Below are positions 9,529-20,265 of a stretch of DNA of 64,000 bases, piece by piece (positions within the stretch are counted from its first letter, which is position 1; each line of letters opens with the position of its first letter). The stretch covers positions 1-64,000 of the forward strand of contig JAQWPZ010000017.1 in assembly GCA_029245125.1 (NCBI GenBank), read 5' to 3'. The translations under genes and the position numbers were made by a program. The DNA comes from Rubripirellula sp. (GTDB lineage Bacteria; Planctomycetota; Planctomycetia; Pirellulales; Pirellulaceae). A model generated the notes under the pieces. The model worked only from the letters and a program-made list of their open reading frames with translations. It was not told the DNA's origin and did not search any database.

Positions 9529-10377
9529 TCACTGGGTATGGTTGGCGATCGCGTCTCGTTTTCGGATGACGTCATCCACTCGCGCTAACTCGGTCTTGAA
9601 GTGGTTCGATTGCTGCTGGGCTTGCTTGACTTGATCGCTCAGCGAGTCTCGTTCATCACGAAGAAAATCGAGGTCGGCACAACGGGCTGCCAGGTCCTGC
9701 TGGGTGCGATTCAACTTGTCTACGGTGTCGCGCAGTTTGGTCTGTAATTCAATTTGCGGATTAGTCGCTAGTTTGTCGTGAGCTGTTTTGGTCGTGACCA
9801 CTGAGTCTTGTCTCAAACGGTCGATTGTATCTCGGTGCTCCTGAACAACCTCGACCTGAAAATCCAACTCAGCTTGTGACTGCTCTGATGATTGTTGAAG
9901 CGTGACGACCAAGTGTTTCAAGTGCGAGATTTCTGTTGCTTGCTGTTGTTCGCGCTGCTCAAGCTCAGCGTTCGATTTTATAAGTTCCTGCAGTTGAAGC
10001 ACGACGTTTTCGCTGCGTTTCTGCTCAGCCACAAGTGCGTCTTCAAGTGGTTGTCTCTCGTTGCGCAACGTCACCAATTCACGTTTTGTTTCGGCAAGGC
10101 GATTATCTGCGTCGACATGCTTGACCCACAGCGTCTCGTATTCGAGTCGCAGGTGATTGATATCCACTTGTTGTGCCTGACTCGTGCGGTGTAGGTCACG
10201 GTAACGCGACTTGCGTTGTCGAGCCGCGGAACGAGCCTTCCAGTATCGAGACTCTAATTCATCCATTTTGGTTCGCTGGTCAGCCCGATCTGGATACCAA
10301 AACAAATAGCCAATCAGAATGCCTGCGATTAGAAATAGCAGCAGTGACAAGAGAGGCAATGTAAGAAAATCGGTCAT
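9529..10377 (-). CDS. Membrane-anchored coiled-coil protein
   Basis: One N-terminal TM (LLSLLLFLIAGILIGYLFW) then about 230 aa of heptad-rich E/Q/R/L sequence. Confidence 0.65.
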   Translation of the reverse strand: MTDFLTLPLLSLLLFLIAGILIGYLFWYPDRADQRTKMDELESRYWKARSAARQRKSRYRDLHRTSQAQQVDINHLRLEYETLWVKHVDADNRLAETKRELVTLRNERQPLEDALVAEQKRSENVVLQLQELIKSNAELEQREQQQATEISHLKHLVVTLQQSSEQSQAELDFQVEVVQEHRDTIDRLRQDSVVTTKTAHDKLATNPQIELQTKLRDTVDKLNRTQQDLAARCADLDFLRDERDSLSDQVKQAQQQSNHFKTELARVDDVIRKRDAIANHTQ

Positions 10378-10846
10378 GGGAGCGAGTCCGCAAAGCTAGT
10401 GGTCCACCAAGCAAAGATTGGCGATAGCAAAACCGACAAAATTACGTCAACTCTAGTTTCACCTGTGAAACAGACGATTCGCGGCAATCAGTCGACTTAA
10501 AGACCCGTCACGGCCGGAGAAGACAACTCAATCCAAAAAATAAAGTAGTCAGGATCGGCGATCTACCTGTTCAATCTTGATCCTCGTCCACATTTCAAGT
10601 GAATCGAAGTCAGAGCGAACGACGCGTGGTTGCCCGGAACGTCTTTCGTTAAATCAGCCTGCTGGAATTGTGCTGACTCAGCAAACTGCCATCCATTTTG
10701 GCCATCCAGGCACTGCTTGGATGCATTTCGGCAGGTGAAGCTCTAATTCATTCAGCATCGTCGGTCGTTGGCGGACAAGACCGTTGATTGGGCAGCCGAT
10801 TCTAACGCGAAACAAAATTACGCATTTAGATTGTTGAGGCCGCAAA

Positions 10847-13027
10847 TCACATCGGGCGAATGGTGATCACAACACCTTTAAAAGCGGGTGTACGACTGCC
10901 CGGATCGACATGCCTGGCAACTAACTCGTTGGCTTCTGGGTAATACATCAATGCGTTCCCAGGACGGATCTCATTGAAACGTCGGGCAAGAATACCATTG
11001 AGCTCTCCCGTTTCATTGCAAACGGTAACGGGTTGATCGTGGTTCAGATTCAATCGGTCGAGGTCGTCTTGATGCATCAAGATCACATCCCGTCGATCCT
11101 GGTTTCGGTACAGGTCTTGTTCCTCATAAACGACCGTGTTGAACTGCCCCTCGCTGCGAACGGTCATCAATCTTAGTTCTCGGTCACCGGTTGCTTTAAG
11201 TGACGGTATTGCGTGAGTGTGTAAGACGCCCCGACCATCTTCTGTCGCGAATGACGGCTGATGAAAGGTGCGTCCACCGATTTGAAACTCTTGGCGAGAT
11301 TGATCGATATCAGCAACTTTCTCGTATCCCGGCACGACGGTGCTGATCCACTTTCGAAGTGTGCTGCTGTTGCGCATCTCCTGCCAATCAATCCCCTGCG
11401 TTTCGGGCACCAGCCGTTCGGCGATTGCGGCGATGACATCAATCTCACTTCGCGGACCGGGAAGCCGGCGTGGTCCTCCATCACTCAAGCGAACGAAGTT
11501 GAACATCGACTCTTGGGTAGTCGGTTCCGATTCTTCATCGCGTGCCAAGACTGGAAGAATAATTGTGTCGGCCGCCAATCCATTGACGTGTCCGGTATTG
11601 AATGTGGTGCTTAACATCACATTCATTTCGAGTCGTGAGAGTGCCTCGGCGGCAAATTTTGAATCAGGGTTTGAACCGTAAAGATTTCCGCCCAAGCAGA
11701 AACCTACTTTGACTTCATATCGGTTTGCAGCCTCCATGCAAGCGAGGGTGTCGCGACCTTCGGTGGTGGGAAGCTGAAGGTGATATTTTTCCTGTAGCGC
11801 ATCGAAGATGTGCTGTTTCAATTTTGGTGTGACACCGACACTACCAATTCCCTGCACATTACTGTGTCCTCGGATTGGCATCAAACCGCAGCCTGGTCGG
11901 CCCACCATGCCGCGGGCCAGGGCAAGATTAGCAATCGCTTGAATATTCTGTACTCCATGGGCGTGGTGGGTAACACCCATTGTCCAGGCGAATACCGAAC
12001 GCTGGCTTGCGGCGTAAATGTCAGCGATGGATTCGATTTCGCCGCGGCTGATTCCCGATTTGGTTTCGATCTCTTCCCAGGTCAAGACATCGAGCGAGGC
12101 AAGCCACTGCTCTGCGTCTCGGCAGTGATCACTGAGGAAGGCGTGGTCGAGGGCATCTCGCTTCTTGATGGCTTTCGCAATTCCCCACATCAATGCCAAG
12201 TCACCACCAATGTGTGGTTGCAGATAGTGGGTGGCGATTTTGGTGCCAGCGATCAGAGAGCGAGGGTCGCTAGGCACACGAAACTTGACAAGGCCTGTTT
12301 CGCGTACAGGATTGATGACGATTATCTTCCCGCCTCGGCGACGCAAATGCATCAGCGATGTCATCAGTCGTGGATGATTACTGGCTGGATTCCCACCGAT
12401 CAGGAAAAGACAATCTGCTTGTTCTAAGTCATCTAAAACAATCGTCGCGGTGCCGCTGCCAATACTCGATTGCAAACCGACACCACTGGCTTGGTGGCAA
12501 TAGTAACTGCAATTATTAACATTGTTTGTACCGTAGACACGAGCCAACAACTGCAACAGGAATCCCGCTTCGTTACTGCTGCGTCCACTGAAGTACCAAA
12601 AGCTCTGATCTGGCTCAGTCTGTTTGAATTTCTCGGCGATGGCGTCGATAGCCTCGGTCCAGCCGATCGGTTCGAAGTGGCTGGTACCACGGCGGTATCG
12701 CAATGGTTGGATCAAACGACCGAGGGATTCTAATTCTCGCGGACTGAGTTTGCTTAAGTCATCGAGTGAATTTTCTTTCCAGAAGTTTGGCTCGATCGCC
12801 GGTTGCATGTCGGCGACCATCGCTTGCAGACTTTTCTTGCAAACTTCTGGAAATGAACCACGTTCGTTGACCATCCCTCCCTGCTGGCCACCCATCCCCA
12901 GTGCGCAGGTTTTGCACGCGTTTTTTGAACGCATCGCCTTATAAAGTTTCCACAAACCACCAGCCTCACGACCCTTCTTGAGGGTGTAAACAATGGCTTG
13001 AAACCCACCACCACTTTTCACATTCAT
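10847..13027 (-). CDS. FdhF/YdeP-family molybdopterin-dependent oxidoreductase
   Basis: NACKTCALGMGGQQGG N-terminal cysteines, SFWYFSGRSSNEAGFLLQLLARVYGTNNVNNCSYYCHQASGVGLQSSIGSGTATIVLDDLEQADCLFLIGGNPASNHPRLM; MPIRGHSNVQGIGSVG; C-terminal molydop-binding domain. Confidence 0.85.
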   Translation of the reverse strand: MNVKSGGGFQAIVYTLKKGREAGGLWKLYKAMRSKNACKTCALGMGGQQGGMVNERGSFPEVCKKSLQAMVADMQPAIEPNFWKENSLDDLSKLSPRELESLGRLIQPLRYRRGTSHFEPIGWTEAIDAIAEKFKQTEPDQSFWYFSGRSSNEAGFLLQLLARVYGTNNVNNCSYYCHQASGVGLQSSIGSGTATIVLDDLEQADCLFLIGGNPASNHPRLMTSLMHLRRRGGKIIVINPVRETGLVKFRVPSDPRSLIAGTKIATHYLQPHIGGDLALMWGIAKAIKKRDALDHAFLSDHCRDAEQWLASLDVLTWEEIETKSGISRGEIESIADIYAASQRSVFAWTMGVTHHAHGVQNIQAIANLALARGMVGRPGCGLMPIRGHSNVQGIGSVGVTPKLKQHIFDALQEKYHLQLPTTEGRDTLACMEAANRYEVKVGFCLGGNLYGSNPDSKFAAEALSRLEMNVMLSTTFNTGHVNGLAADTIILPVLARDEESEPTTQESMFNFVRLSDGGPRRLPGPRSEIDVIAAIAERLVPETQGIDWQEMRNSSTLRKWISTVVPGYEKVADIDQSRQEFQIGGRTFHQPSFATEDGRGVLHTHAIPSLKATGDRELRLMTVRSEGQFNTVVYEEQDLYRNQDRRDVILMHQDDLDRLNLNHDQPVTVCNETGELNGILARRFNEIRPGNALMYYPEANELVARHVDPGSRTPAFKGVVITIRPM

Positions 13028-13122
13028 TGTTTGAGTCCACGGGCGTGATCGAGGTATCGATTCGGTGAGAGTAAGTTCAGGTCGATCGACCTCATTGAAC
13101 GCGAGATGCGACTGCGAGGCGG

Positions 13123-14607
13123 TTAACGACGGGGTCGCGGCTGGGGTTGGGGAACTCGACGGCGATTCTCAAATTGAATTTGCTGAATTCCAGGTGGAGG
13201 TTGTTGAGCTGATAGGATGCGTCTGTGTAATAAGCGTGCGAGTTCACTGCACGTTTGTTCCATGGCTGGATCTTCTGCCAAATTGTGCATTTCGTTTGCA
13301 TCGTGTTGATGATCGTATAGTTCGCGACCGCCCTGCCCTGCCTCGCCCCACTCGGTGTAACGAAATCGTTTAGTCCGAATGCTGTAGCCCTCATTGTATT
13401 GTGATAGCGCCGAGGAGCGGGTGACGACGGTTGGATCGACGAGTGTGGCTTTTAGGCTAACTCCTGAAACAAATTTGGGGATTGTCAGTCCCGCCAAATC
13501 GGCCAACGTCGGGTAGTAGTCGACCATTTCTGCCATCGATTTCGCGACACTGCCTTTGGCGACACCTGGCCCTGCGATGACCAGTGGTACACGAGTCGCG
13601 TTTTCGAACAATGTTGTTTTTTGATAGTGGCCATGTTCGCCCATGTGATAACCGTGATCGGAGGTGAACAAGACAATCGTGTTTTCTGTCAGTCCGTTCC
13701 TATCCAAGGATTCTAGAATGCGACCGATTTGGGCGTCGGCAAAGCTGATCGATGCGTAGTATGCCTGAATCGCTTGCTTAGCGAGTTTGGTATCGAGATT
13801 GCGTTCTTCTTTGCGACGTGTGACTGACTTGCGGGCCGGTACCGGTAGTGAATCGAGATAGCCTTCGGGCACCGTGGGGACGGAAATATCGCCTCGGGGG
13901 TGAGCATCGAAGTAACTTTTTGGTGCGACGAATGGGGTATGAGGCCGGTAGAGTCCAACTGCCATGAAGAATGGTATGTCTTCCTTGGCGAACTGACTCA
14001 ACAACCGATCGGCCTCAGTCGCTGCAATTCCATCGGTCTGTTCTTCGTCGGTTCCTTCCGCCGCGAGCCAACTGAGGGTGGCGCCAAAGGTGCCGGGACG
14101 GAGGCTGAAGATTTGGCCCTCGTCAGTTTTGTCCCGGCCGCGGGGATTGATGGTGTAATTCCATGAATAGGGATCATCGTGTCCACTTGTCCCAATGTGC
14201 TTCGGGACGTTGTAGTGATAGATCTTGCCAATCCGTGTTGCGAAGTAGCCTGCGTCCCGAAAGTGTTGGGACATCGTATTCACGTTCGGAACATGCTCGC
14301 GAATATAGATCGCGTTACGCCTCACCAGTGTTTGGTCGGGATATAGACCCGTCATGAATGATGCGCGACTTGGTCCGCACAGCGGATACTGACAATGCGC
14401 CTGTTCGAAACGCACCCCGCGCTGGGCCAAGCGATCGATGTTTGGCGTTTGCACCAGTGGGTGACCGTAGCATCCAATGTCGCAATTCAAATCATCACAG
14501 ATGACGAACAATACGTTCGGCCTTTCGGCCACCGCAAACGACGAACTGTTCAGTGCGTAACCGAGGCAGACTGTAAGTGCGGCCCAGTGACGGAGCAGAT
14601 GGATCAT
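13123..14607 (-). CDS. Secreted sulfatase (iduronate-2-sulfatase-like)
   Basis: Signal peptide; ERPNVLFVICDDLNCDIGCYGHP; CGPSRASFMTGLYP (formylglycine signature CxPSR); FTSDHGYHMGEHGHYQKTTLFE. Confidence 0.9.
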   Translation of the reverse strand: MIHLLRHWAALTVCLGYALNSSSFAVAERPNVLFVICDDLNCDIGCYGHPLVQTPNIDRLAQRGVRFEQAHCQYPLCGPSRASFMTGLYPDQTLVRRNAIYIREHVPNVNTMSQHFRDAGYFATRIGKIYHYNVPKHIGTSGHDDPYSWNYTINPRGRDKTDEGQIFSLRPGTFGATLSWLAAEGTDEEQTDGIAATEADRLLSQFAKEDIPFFMAVGLYRPHTPFVAPKSYFDAHPRGDISVPTVPEGYLDSLPVPARKSVTRRKEERNLDTKLAKQAIQAYYASISFADAQIGRILESLDRNGLTENTIVLFTSDHGYHMGEHGHYQKTTLFENATRVPLVIAGPGVAKGSVAKSMAEMVDYYPTLADLAGLTIPKFVSGVSLKATLVDPTVVTRSSALSQYNEGYSIRTKRFRYTEWGEAGQGGRELYDHQHDANEMHNLAEDPAMEQTCSELARLLHRRILSAQQPPPGIQQIQFENRRRVPQPQPRPRR

Positions 14608-14666
14608 TGGATTTCTTTTCGCAGTGGAGAAAACGTCCCCTCGATCGCCCAGCTAGCTGTACCGAG

Positions 14667-15893
14667 CTAGCTGGAGAGTTGGTCGCCTCGAGCGTGCCGA
14701 GCGAGTGTTTCCTGATATTTCTTTTTACCTTCTTCAACTGATCTGCGGATGGCTCGTGTGCTTTCCTCCGATTCCTTTCTCAGATCTGCGATCATTTGGA
14801 GCGATTCGATTTGGAAGTCGCTGATCGAATCGACCAACTTTTGAACGGATTCTGGATTGATCGTACTTCCATAGCCCGCTTTCAGAGCGGCTCTTTCCAA
14901 TTCACGTCCGAGGTCGGCAATATCTTCCAGACCTTTATTAACGCCTTCTTTCATCGCCTCGGTCGCCTGGGTGACCTCGTGTAGGCCGTGTTGGCTTGTG
15001 TAAACCGTGCCTAGAATTGTGAAGACATGTTCATTGGTGGTGAAAAACGTGACTGATCGGCGGTAAACACGATCTTTCACATCATGGGTTTGCTTGAGCT
15101 TGGTGATCAGCGTCTCTCCGACGTCGTAACCAATCTCAAGATTCTCGGCGATATCTTTCAGAAGTTGGTAGGTTTGATCTTCTTTTTCGTACCGATGGCG
15201 AGCTTCATCACGGGCGAGTTCTAAAGCGCTCTTCCCAGCCTCATCGGTCCCTGCGTACTCATCCAATGCCGTTTGTGATTGGCTTAACGCGTCCTTTGCA
15301 GCTTCGAGAGTTGGCACCTGCATATCGAACAATTCGCGAGCCAGGATTTCTGCTTCTTTGAGCGCGAAACGAAAATCGATATAGCCTTCCATGATCGCTT
15401 CTTCACGTCGAAGTTGGTCCTTCGTCGCTTTGGCAACTTCACTGTATACATCAACGATCTTTTCAAAGCGATCGCTCGGTGTTCCACGGCGAATTTTCAT
15501 CCACCAGTTTGATACTTTTTCGGTGCCGCTAATTTTGCCGTCATCCAACTGAGCAATCAGACGTTTGCTGTCTTCGCGGACAGAATCGAACATCTGGGTA
15601 ATGTCCATGTAACGGTTACCCACGGAAATGCCCTCAACATTTTCGCGGACCAGAGCATTGAACGCGCTCATGTGCTGGATCACATCTGCAATGGCCAAGA
15701 CCTTGGCCTCGTCGATGTGTTTGACTTCCTCGAGCAGGGTAATCAGCTCTTGTGGTGCTGTGTTCTCTTTATCGAACCCAAATTTCTTCAGCGTTTCCAC
15801 AGCGCGATTAAGATACTCATTCGTAATCTTTGAACCGGTTTGGGTGGCCGGTGCAGTTTGCTGAGGGGCAGATGCTTGTGCTTGGTCGGACAT
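14667..15893 (-). CDS. TelA-like (toxic-anion-resistance family) alpha-helical protein
   Basis: 408 aa, all helical; ...ISGTEKVSNWWMKIRRGTPSDRFEKIVDVYSEVAKATKDQLRREEAIMEGYIDF... and ...NEHVFTILGTVYTSQHGLHEVTQATEAMKEGVNKGLEDI... resemble the TelA fold pattern. Motif-level recognition only. Confidence 0.5.
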   Translation of the reverse strand: MSDQAQASAPQQTAPATQTGSKITNEYLNRAVETLKKFGFDKENTAPQELITLLEEVKHIDEAKVLAIADVIQHMSAFNALVRENVEGISVGNRYMDITQMFDSVREDSKRLIAQLDDGKISGTEKVSNWWMKIRRGTPSDRFEKIVDVYSEVAKATKDQLRREEAIMEGYIDFRFALKEAEILARELFDMQVPTLEAAKDALSQSQTALDEYAGTDEAGKSALELARDEARHRYEKEDQTYQLLKDIAENLEIGYDVGETLITKLKQTHDVKDRVYRRSVTFFTTNEHVFTILGTVYTSQHGLHEVTQATEAMKEGVNKGLEDIADLGRELERAALKAGYGSTINPESVQKLVDSISDFQIESLQMIADLRKESEESTRAIRRSVEEGKKKYQETLARHARGDQLSS

Positions 15894-16306
15894 GCCGAGT
15901 CGTCTCCGAAGATGGGTGAATGAACCGTCCGGCGTTTACCGTCAGGGAATCCGCCGGAACATAACGTAAACCGATTGGGGGCCGGTCCGCAATCGTTTGA
16001 ATGGCCTGCGGATTTACCAATGCGTTGGTTCGCACCCCACTAATGAGGTCATGGCCACAATTTTTGAGCCAGACTGACAACCTGCCAGCAACCGATAAGC
16101 CGCGACATTTCCCGAGGATATTGGCGATTCGCGGCGAACGCATTCGATCTGTACGCCTTGATCCTCAACTTGACGCTGCGATCCCATCTAGTTCTGCGTC
16201 TGGCTCCGCGAACCAATTTGATTGCCTAAGATAGTAAGGTCCGATTGGGCGTCTGATGGGGCGCTCGCCATCGTTTCGCTATCGATTCTCCCAGAGCCTC
16301 GTACCT

Positions 16307-16708
16307 ATGTCCCGAACGTCACAGGCCCAAGCAGAACCCGGCCCAAGTCACCGTGGTCGGGACGTTAGCCTACTGGGGGGAGATCTGACGATCGCTGAAA
16401 CTCTGCGCGTAATGGATGTCGCTCGGCAAATGCGTGATCAGCGCGAGACTGCCGAGGAGATGTTTCAACAAGATGATCTGCGACTGAAGCTCCGTGAAAA
16501 ATTACTGAGGACGGCGCGAGTTTCAGCGGACACAGTTACCGAGGCTGAAATTGAAGCTGCGATATCACTGTATTTCGAAAATTTACATGCTTATCAGGAT
16601 CCGGCCCCGGGATTGAAGTCGGGATTGGCATATCTTTGGATATGGCGCGGCCGACTGCTGGCCGCCGCGACCGCGCTGGTGGCTGCTGGATGGTGGTTTT
16701 TCGCCTGA
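16307..16708 (+). CDS. Small protein with C-terminal TM anchor, possibly DUF6384-like
   Basis: MSRTSQAQAEPGPSHRGRDVSLLGGDLTIAETLRVMDVARQMRDQRE...; C-terminal TM LLAAATALVAAGWWFFA; start moved to ATG 16307 inside the listed ORF. Confidence 0.55.
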   Translation: MSRTSQAQAEPGPSHRGRDVSLLGGDLTIAETLRVMDVARQMRDQRETAEEMFQQDDLRLKLREKLLRTARVSADTVTEAEIEAAISLYFENLHAYQDPAPGLKSGLAYLWIWRGRLLAAATALVAAGWWFFA

Positions 16709-16802
16709 GCAATGGTTGTAATCAAGTAATGTTATCGTTAGCCAATTCTGCGACCCAACCGTCGGCAAAATCAAAATCACAATAGAGAAGGAAACCGCTT
16801 CG

Positions 16803-18266
16803 ATGCCGATTCCAGGTCCGTTGGTTCATCAACAACTTATGGTGGCATACACACGCTTGCACGATGAGCTGGCAAGTGGTCGTACGGCCATCCTGCGGTC
16901 AGGTGACCAACGTGAGGAACTGGACCAGGATCGCAGCGACGCATTGATCCGATTAGCCAAGCACTACTTGCCGGAATTGACATCCGAAGCGATTGACGAC
17001 ACTTGGTCGGAAGTTCGCGAATCGATGGTTGAAATCTTGCAACACAAGGAAGATCAGGCATCCCAAACTAAACTGCGTTTTGATGATCTGACCGCGCAAC
17101 GCGTCGACAATGAACAGCGATTACTTGATGTCAACACGAAGTTCGACGAGGCAATTCAAGAACATCAGACCGCAGTTACCAAGGTCGAAGATACGCTGCG
17201 AAGTGATCCGAAGTTTGTTGAGCTCTCCGATCGTGCAGCACTTGCGGAAGCAGCGCTTGAGCGAGCCGAAGCCAACTTGGCTGAAATCGACCAAGATGCT
17301 GTTAGAAAACTGCCAGCATACGAGGCCAGCGCACTGTTTCATTACCTGTACAAACGAAATTACGGTACGGGACAATACAAACACCGTGGTTTGACTCGGC
17401 GCGCTGATCGGTGGTTGGCGCGATTCGTGGACTTCCAGCATGCTAAGAAAGGCTATGAGTTTCTTCTCCGCACTCCAAACCAAATGCGGGAAATCATTGC
17501 CCAAGATCGGGACGCATTAGAGACCGTGATGAGCGAGTTAGAGCGACGTCGCGACCAAATTGCCAATTCGCTTGGTTTAGCCGATGCTGCTAAATGTTGC
17601 GAGAGACTTGATAGCGAACGGGAACAGTTGCTTCAAACATTGGACGAACTGTTGGTCGCAATCGAAACGGTTCAACAAGATTGGAATGCGATGGAGGATC
17701 CCCAAGGTCCTTTTTATCGTGAAGCGATTGATCGTTTTCGAGAAGTGCTTAGCGGGATGAACACAGGGGACCTAAAGCGAAGAGCACGGAAAACGCGGGA
17801 AGTCACTGATGATCAAATTGTTGCCAGTTTGCTGGGTGTCGAATCAGATATCGAGCAACTCAATCGGCAAGTAAGAAAGCGTGGTTCGGTTGCCGAAGAC
17901 GACTACTGTTTTCTGGAGGAGTTGGGGCGGTTGATTCAGCGGTTTCGAGCGGCGGAGTTCGATTCTGCACGGTCTGAATTTGTCGATTCGTTTAAGCTCG
18001 ACGATGAGCTTCAGATTGCTCGTGATCATTTGAAAGTTGATCGCTTGTGGAAACGGCTTCGCAAGGCGCAGCGATGGTCTTCGATGGTAGGAAGTCCGTT
18101 TAAACGTGGGTCAACCAACACACTGAGCCAGTTATTACCCGATGCAATGGCCCGTGCTGCTGGCGATTCATTGTCTGAGCAGGCGAGACGAGCAGGGATG
18201 CGACGTGTATCGCGTGAGGATTCAGCGAAGCGGTGGTCAGAGGATTTTGATCCTCAGGATGATTGA
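16803..18266 (+). CDS. Large coiled-coil protein of unknown function
   Basis: 487 aa, long amphipathic helices, no signal peptide, begins MPIPGPLVHQQLMVAYTRLHDEL. Confidence 0.6.
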   Translation: MPIPGPLVHQQLMVAYTRLHDELASGRTAILRSGDQREELDQDRSDALIRLAKHYLPELTSEAIDDTWSEVRESMVEILQHKEDQASQTKLRFDDLTAQRVDNEQRLLDVNTKFDEAIQEHQTAVTKVEDTLRSDPKFVELSDRAALAEAALERAEANLAEIDQDAVRKLPAYEASALFHYLYKRNYGTGQYKHRGLTRRADRWLARFVDFQHAKKGYEFLLRTPNQMREIIAQDRDALETVMSELERRRDQIANSLGLADAAKCCERLDSEREQLLQTLDELLVAIETVQQDWNAMEDPQGPFYREAIDRFREVLSGMNTGDLKRRARKTREVTDDQIVASLLGVESDIEQLNRQVRKRGSVAEDDYCFLEELGRLIQRFRAAEFDSARSEFVDSFKLDDELQIARDHLKVDRLWKRLRKAQRWSSMVGSPFKRGSTNTLSQLLPDAMARAAGDSLSEQARRAGMRRVSREDSAKRWSEDFDPQDD

Positions 18267-18456
18267 GTCTGGGGCAGCAATACCGATCAACAGCGTTGTG
18301 ATTCGGTTGCGCTGGTGATCAATCAAAACGGTATTTCATCAGACGACTGTGATGTTCGACGCAAGCTGTCTCCAACTGTCGTTTAGCAGGTCCGCCAACC
18401 GCCGTTTGGCGTCCGTCGCTTCAGGTGCTTCCCATCGGTGGCGTCGATTTCAATCG

Positions 18457-20262
18457 CTACTTTTGGGGTCTGCGTACCGTGAAGAATCGTTGGCTGGCCC
18501 ATACCGGTTGAATGTCCAGCCGCCAACAAACGCTGGCTCTCGGAGATTCACCTTCGCTCAAGTTCGGTGACTTTCCTAATGGAACGAGCGGGCTGGCGAG
18601 ATCTGGTAACGCGGCAAATCGGGTGACAACTGATTCAAGATGAACTTGTTCGATGATACCGCCGATGGCCAAGAAGTCGTTCATTTCAGCTGCCGAAATC
18701 GCATCAGCTGATTCATAAGTTAACGGTTCGTATTGGTCATCCACCAAGAGAGCCTGTTTCAAGTCCGCAAATTCCGAATCGATCAGCATGTCAGCGGGAA
18801 CATTGGCAAAATGTTGTGAATCAAATGGCACAACTGCTGTTTTGCTGGTCGGTGAGAGCCGCAGCACGGTCTGTTCTGACACCTGTTTACCAACCAAGTG
18901 CGACGATGCTCGCTTAACCATCCAGTTTGCCGGTTCGAAAATGCTTGTTCCCGCCACGACTTTTTCTCCGTTGAACCGCGAAGCAAAATTGGGGTAGATG
19001 TCGGCCGCGGGTTTTTCTTTGACTTGCAAGAGGGAGCTAGCTGTGGGGAACGAATCTTTTAAGTGCTTGGTTTGTTGACTGGCGAACGCACGCCGCCATT
19101 TGAGCGGTTCCGAAGTCGCCTGGTTGTATCGCCTGATCCGCTCGGATAGCCCCGGAGCTTTCGCCACCAATTGGTTGAGAGCGGGTTGGCAGGCTTGAAA
19201 CACATCTCGGCTATCCAGGGTGATCCGTCGATCTGCGATCGTGATCTGCTTGAGGAGATCTTGATAGGTAGCCTGAACGTTATCGATTGGTGTCGACGTG
19301 GCAGCCGCTTTGATAATCGCGGCGAGCGCGGTTGTCGCAACTTTCTTAAATTGTGCAGGCGAGGGTTTCACATCGACGCGAACGCGATTCGTAAACGCCC
19401 ATTGAATCGCCGTCGCTCGTGAAAGATTCGCCGAGGCGTTTTGCCACAAAGTCAGCACGTAGGCAAATGATTCCGGGGCGTTGCCATTGCGTTCTTCGGT
19501 CAATTTCGCATTGCCGGAGGACGCGATTTCACGGGCGATGCGGGCTGCCTCGGCGGCGAAGCCATTCACGGCGTTTAGCTGTTCGGCCAGCGCGGCATTC
19601 GCGGTTTCCAGGTACTCCGCCTTGCGTTGCTTGCTGAGCAGCGGATCACCTTGATCCAAAAGCGTGTTGAAAGTCCCGAAGAAAGGCTTGCGGGCTGTCG
19701 GCGAAAAGAACACTAATTGCTCATATAGCTCGACTCCCTTTTTTTCCATTTGTGTCTCGAAAACTTCTAGACGATCTTGTTGCAATGCTCGATTCGATTG
19801 CTCAAGAAAGCGTGTTCTCGCAGCATTTTCGCGATTGAGTTTGCCCCGAATCCGACCGACTAACTGTGAGCCTCGTGGCGTGTTCGCGTACGCTAGGCCA
19901 AATCGATCAACCTCAATCGCGAGCAGAAGGAGTTTGTTTTCCAAGTCATGGGCGGCCGGTTCCCCCATGAGCTTTAAATGTTTCACATCACGCCGGGCTT
20001 TCCACAATCGACCCGCTGATTTGGCAATCTGCCGATCAGACCACTTGGTCGGGTTACTCATCGTTTCGTGATACTTGATGACGATTTTTTCTTCGTCGTT
20101 GTAAAGCTCGTAGAGTTCGGCGACGAGTTGCTTGGATCCCTCAATGGTTCCATGCGCGGTGATCGGGCGTTCGGGACTCTTGGAGGAAGGATTGCCTCTG
20201 GTTTCATTTGCAGTAAATGAAATGACAAACATCGAAAGTCCAATGATCAATCGGTATCGCAT
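18457..20262 (-). CDS. Secreted helical protein of unknown function; 3' end uncertain
   Basis: 601 aa; signal MRYRLIIGLSMFVISFTANETRG; no recognised domain; alternative-frame coding potential at the C-terminus (see findings). Confidence 0.6.
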   Translation of the reverse strand: MRYRLIIGLSMFVISFTANETRGNPSSKSPERPITAHGTIEGSKQLVAELYELYNDEEKIVIKYHETMSNPTKWSDRQIAKSAGRLWKARRDVKHLKLMGEPAAHDLENKLLLLAIEVDRFGLAYANTPRGSQLVGRIRGKLNRENAARTRFLEQSNRALQQDRLEVFETQMEKKGVELYEQLVFFSPTARKPFFGTFNTLLDQGDPLLSKQRKAEYLETANAALAEQLNAVNGFAAEAARIAREIASSGNAKLTEERNGNAPESFAYVLTLWQNASANLSRATAIQWAFTNRVRVDVKPSPAQFKKVATTALAAIIKAAATSTPIDNVQATYQDLLKQITIADRRITLDSRDVFQACQPALNQLVAKAPGLSERIRRYNQATSEPLKWRRAFASQQTKHLKDSFPTASSLLQVKEKPAADIYPNFASRFNGEKVVAGTSIFEPANWMVKRASSHLVGKQVSEQTVLRLSPTSKTAVVPFDSQHFANVPADMLIDSEFADLKQALLVDDQYEPLTYESADAISAAEMNDFLAIGGIIEQVHLESVVTRFAALPDLASPLVPLGKSPNLSEGESPRASVCWRLDIQPVWASQRFFTVRRPQK

Positions 20263-20265
20263 CGG

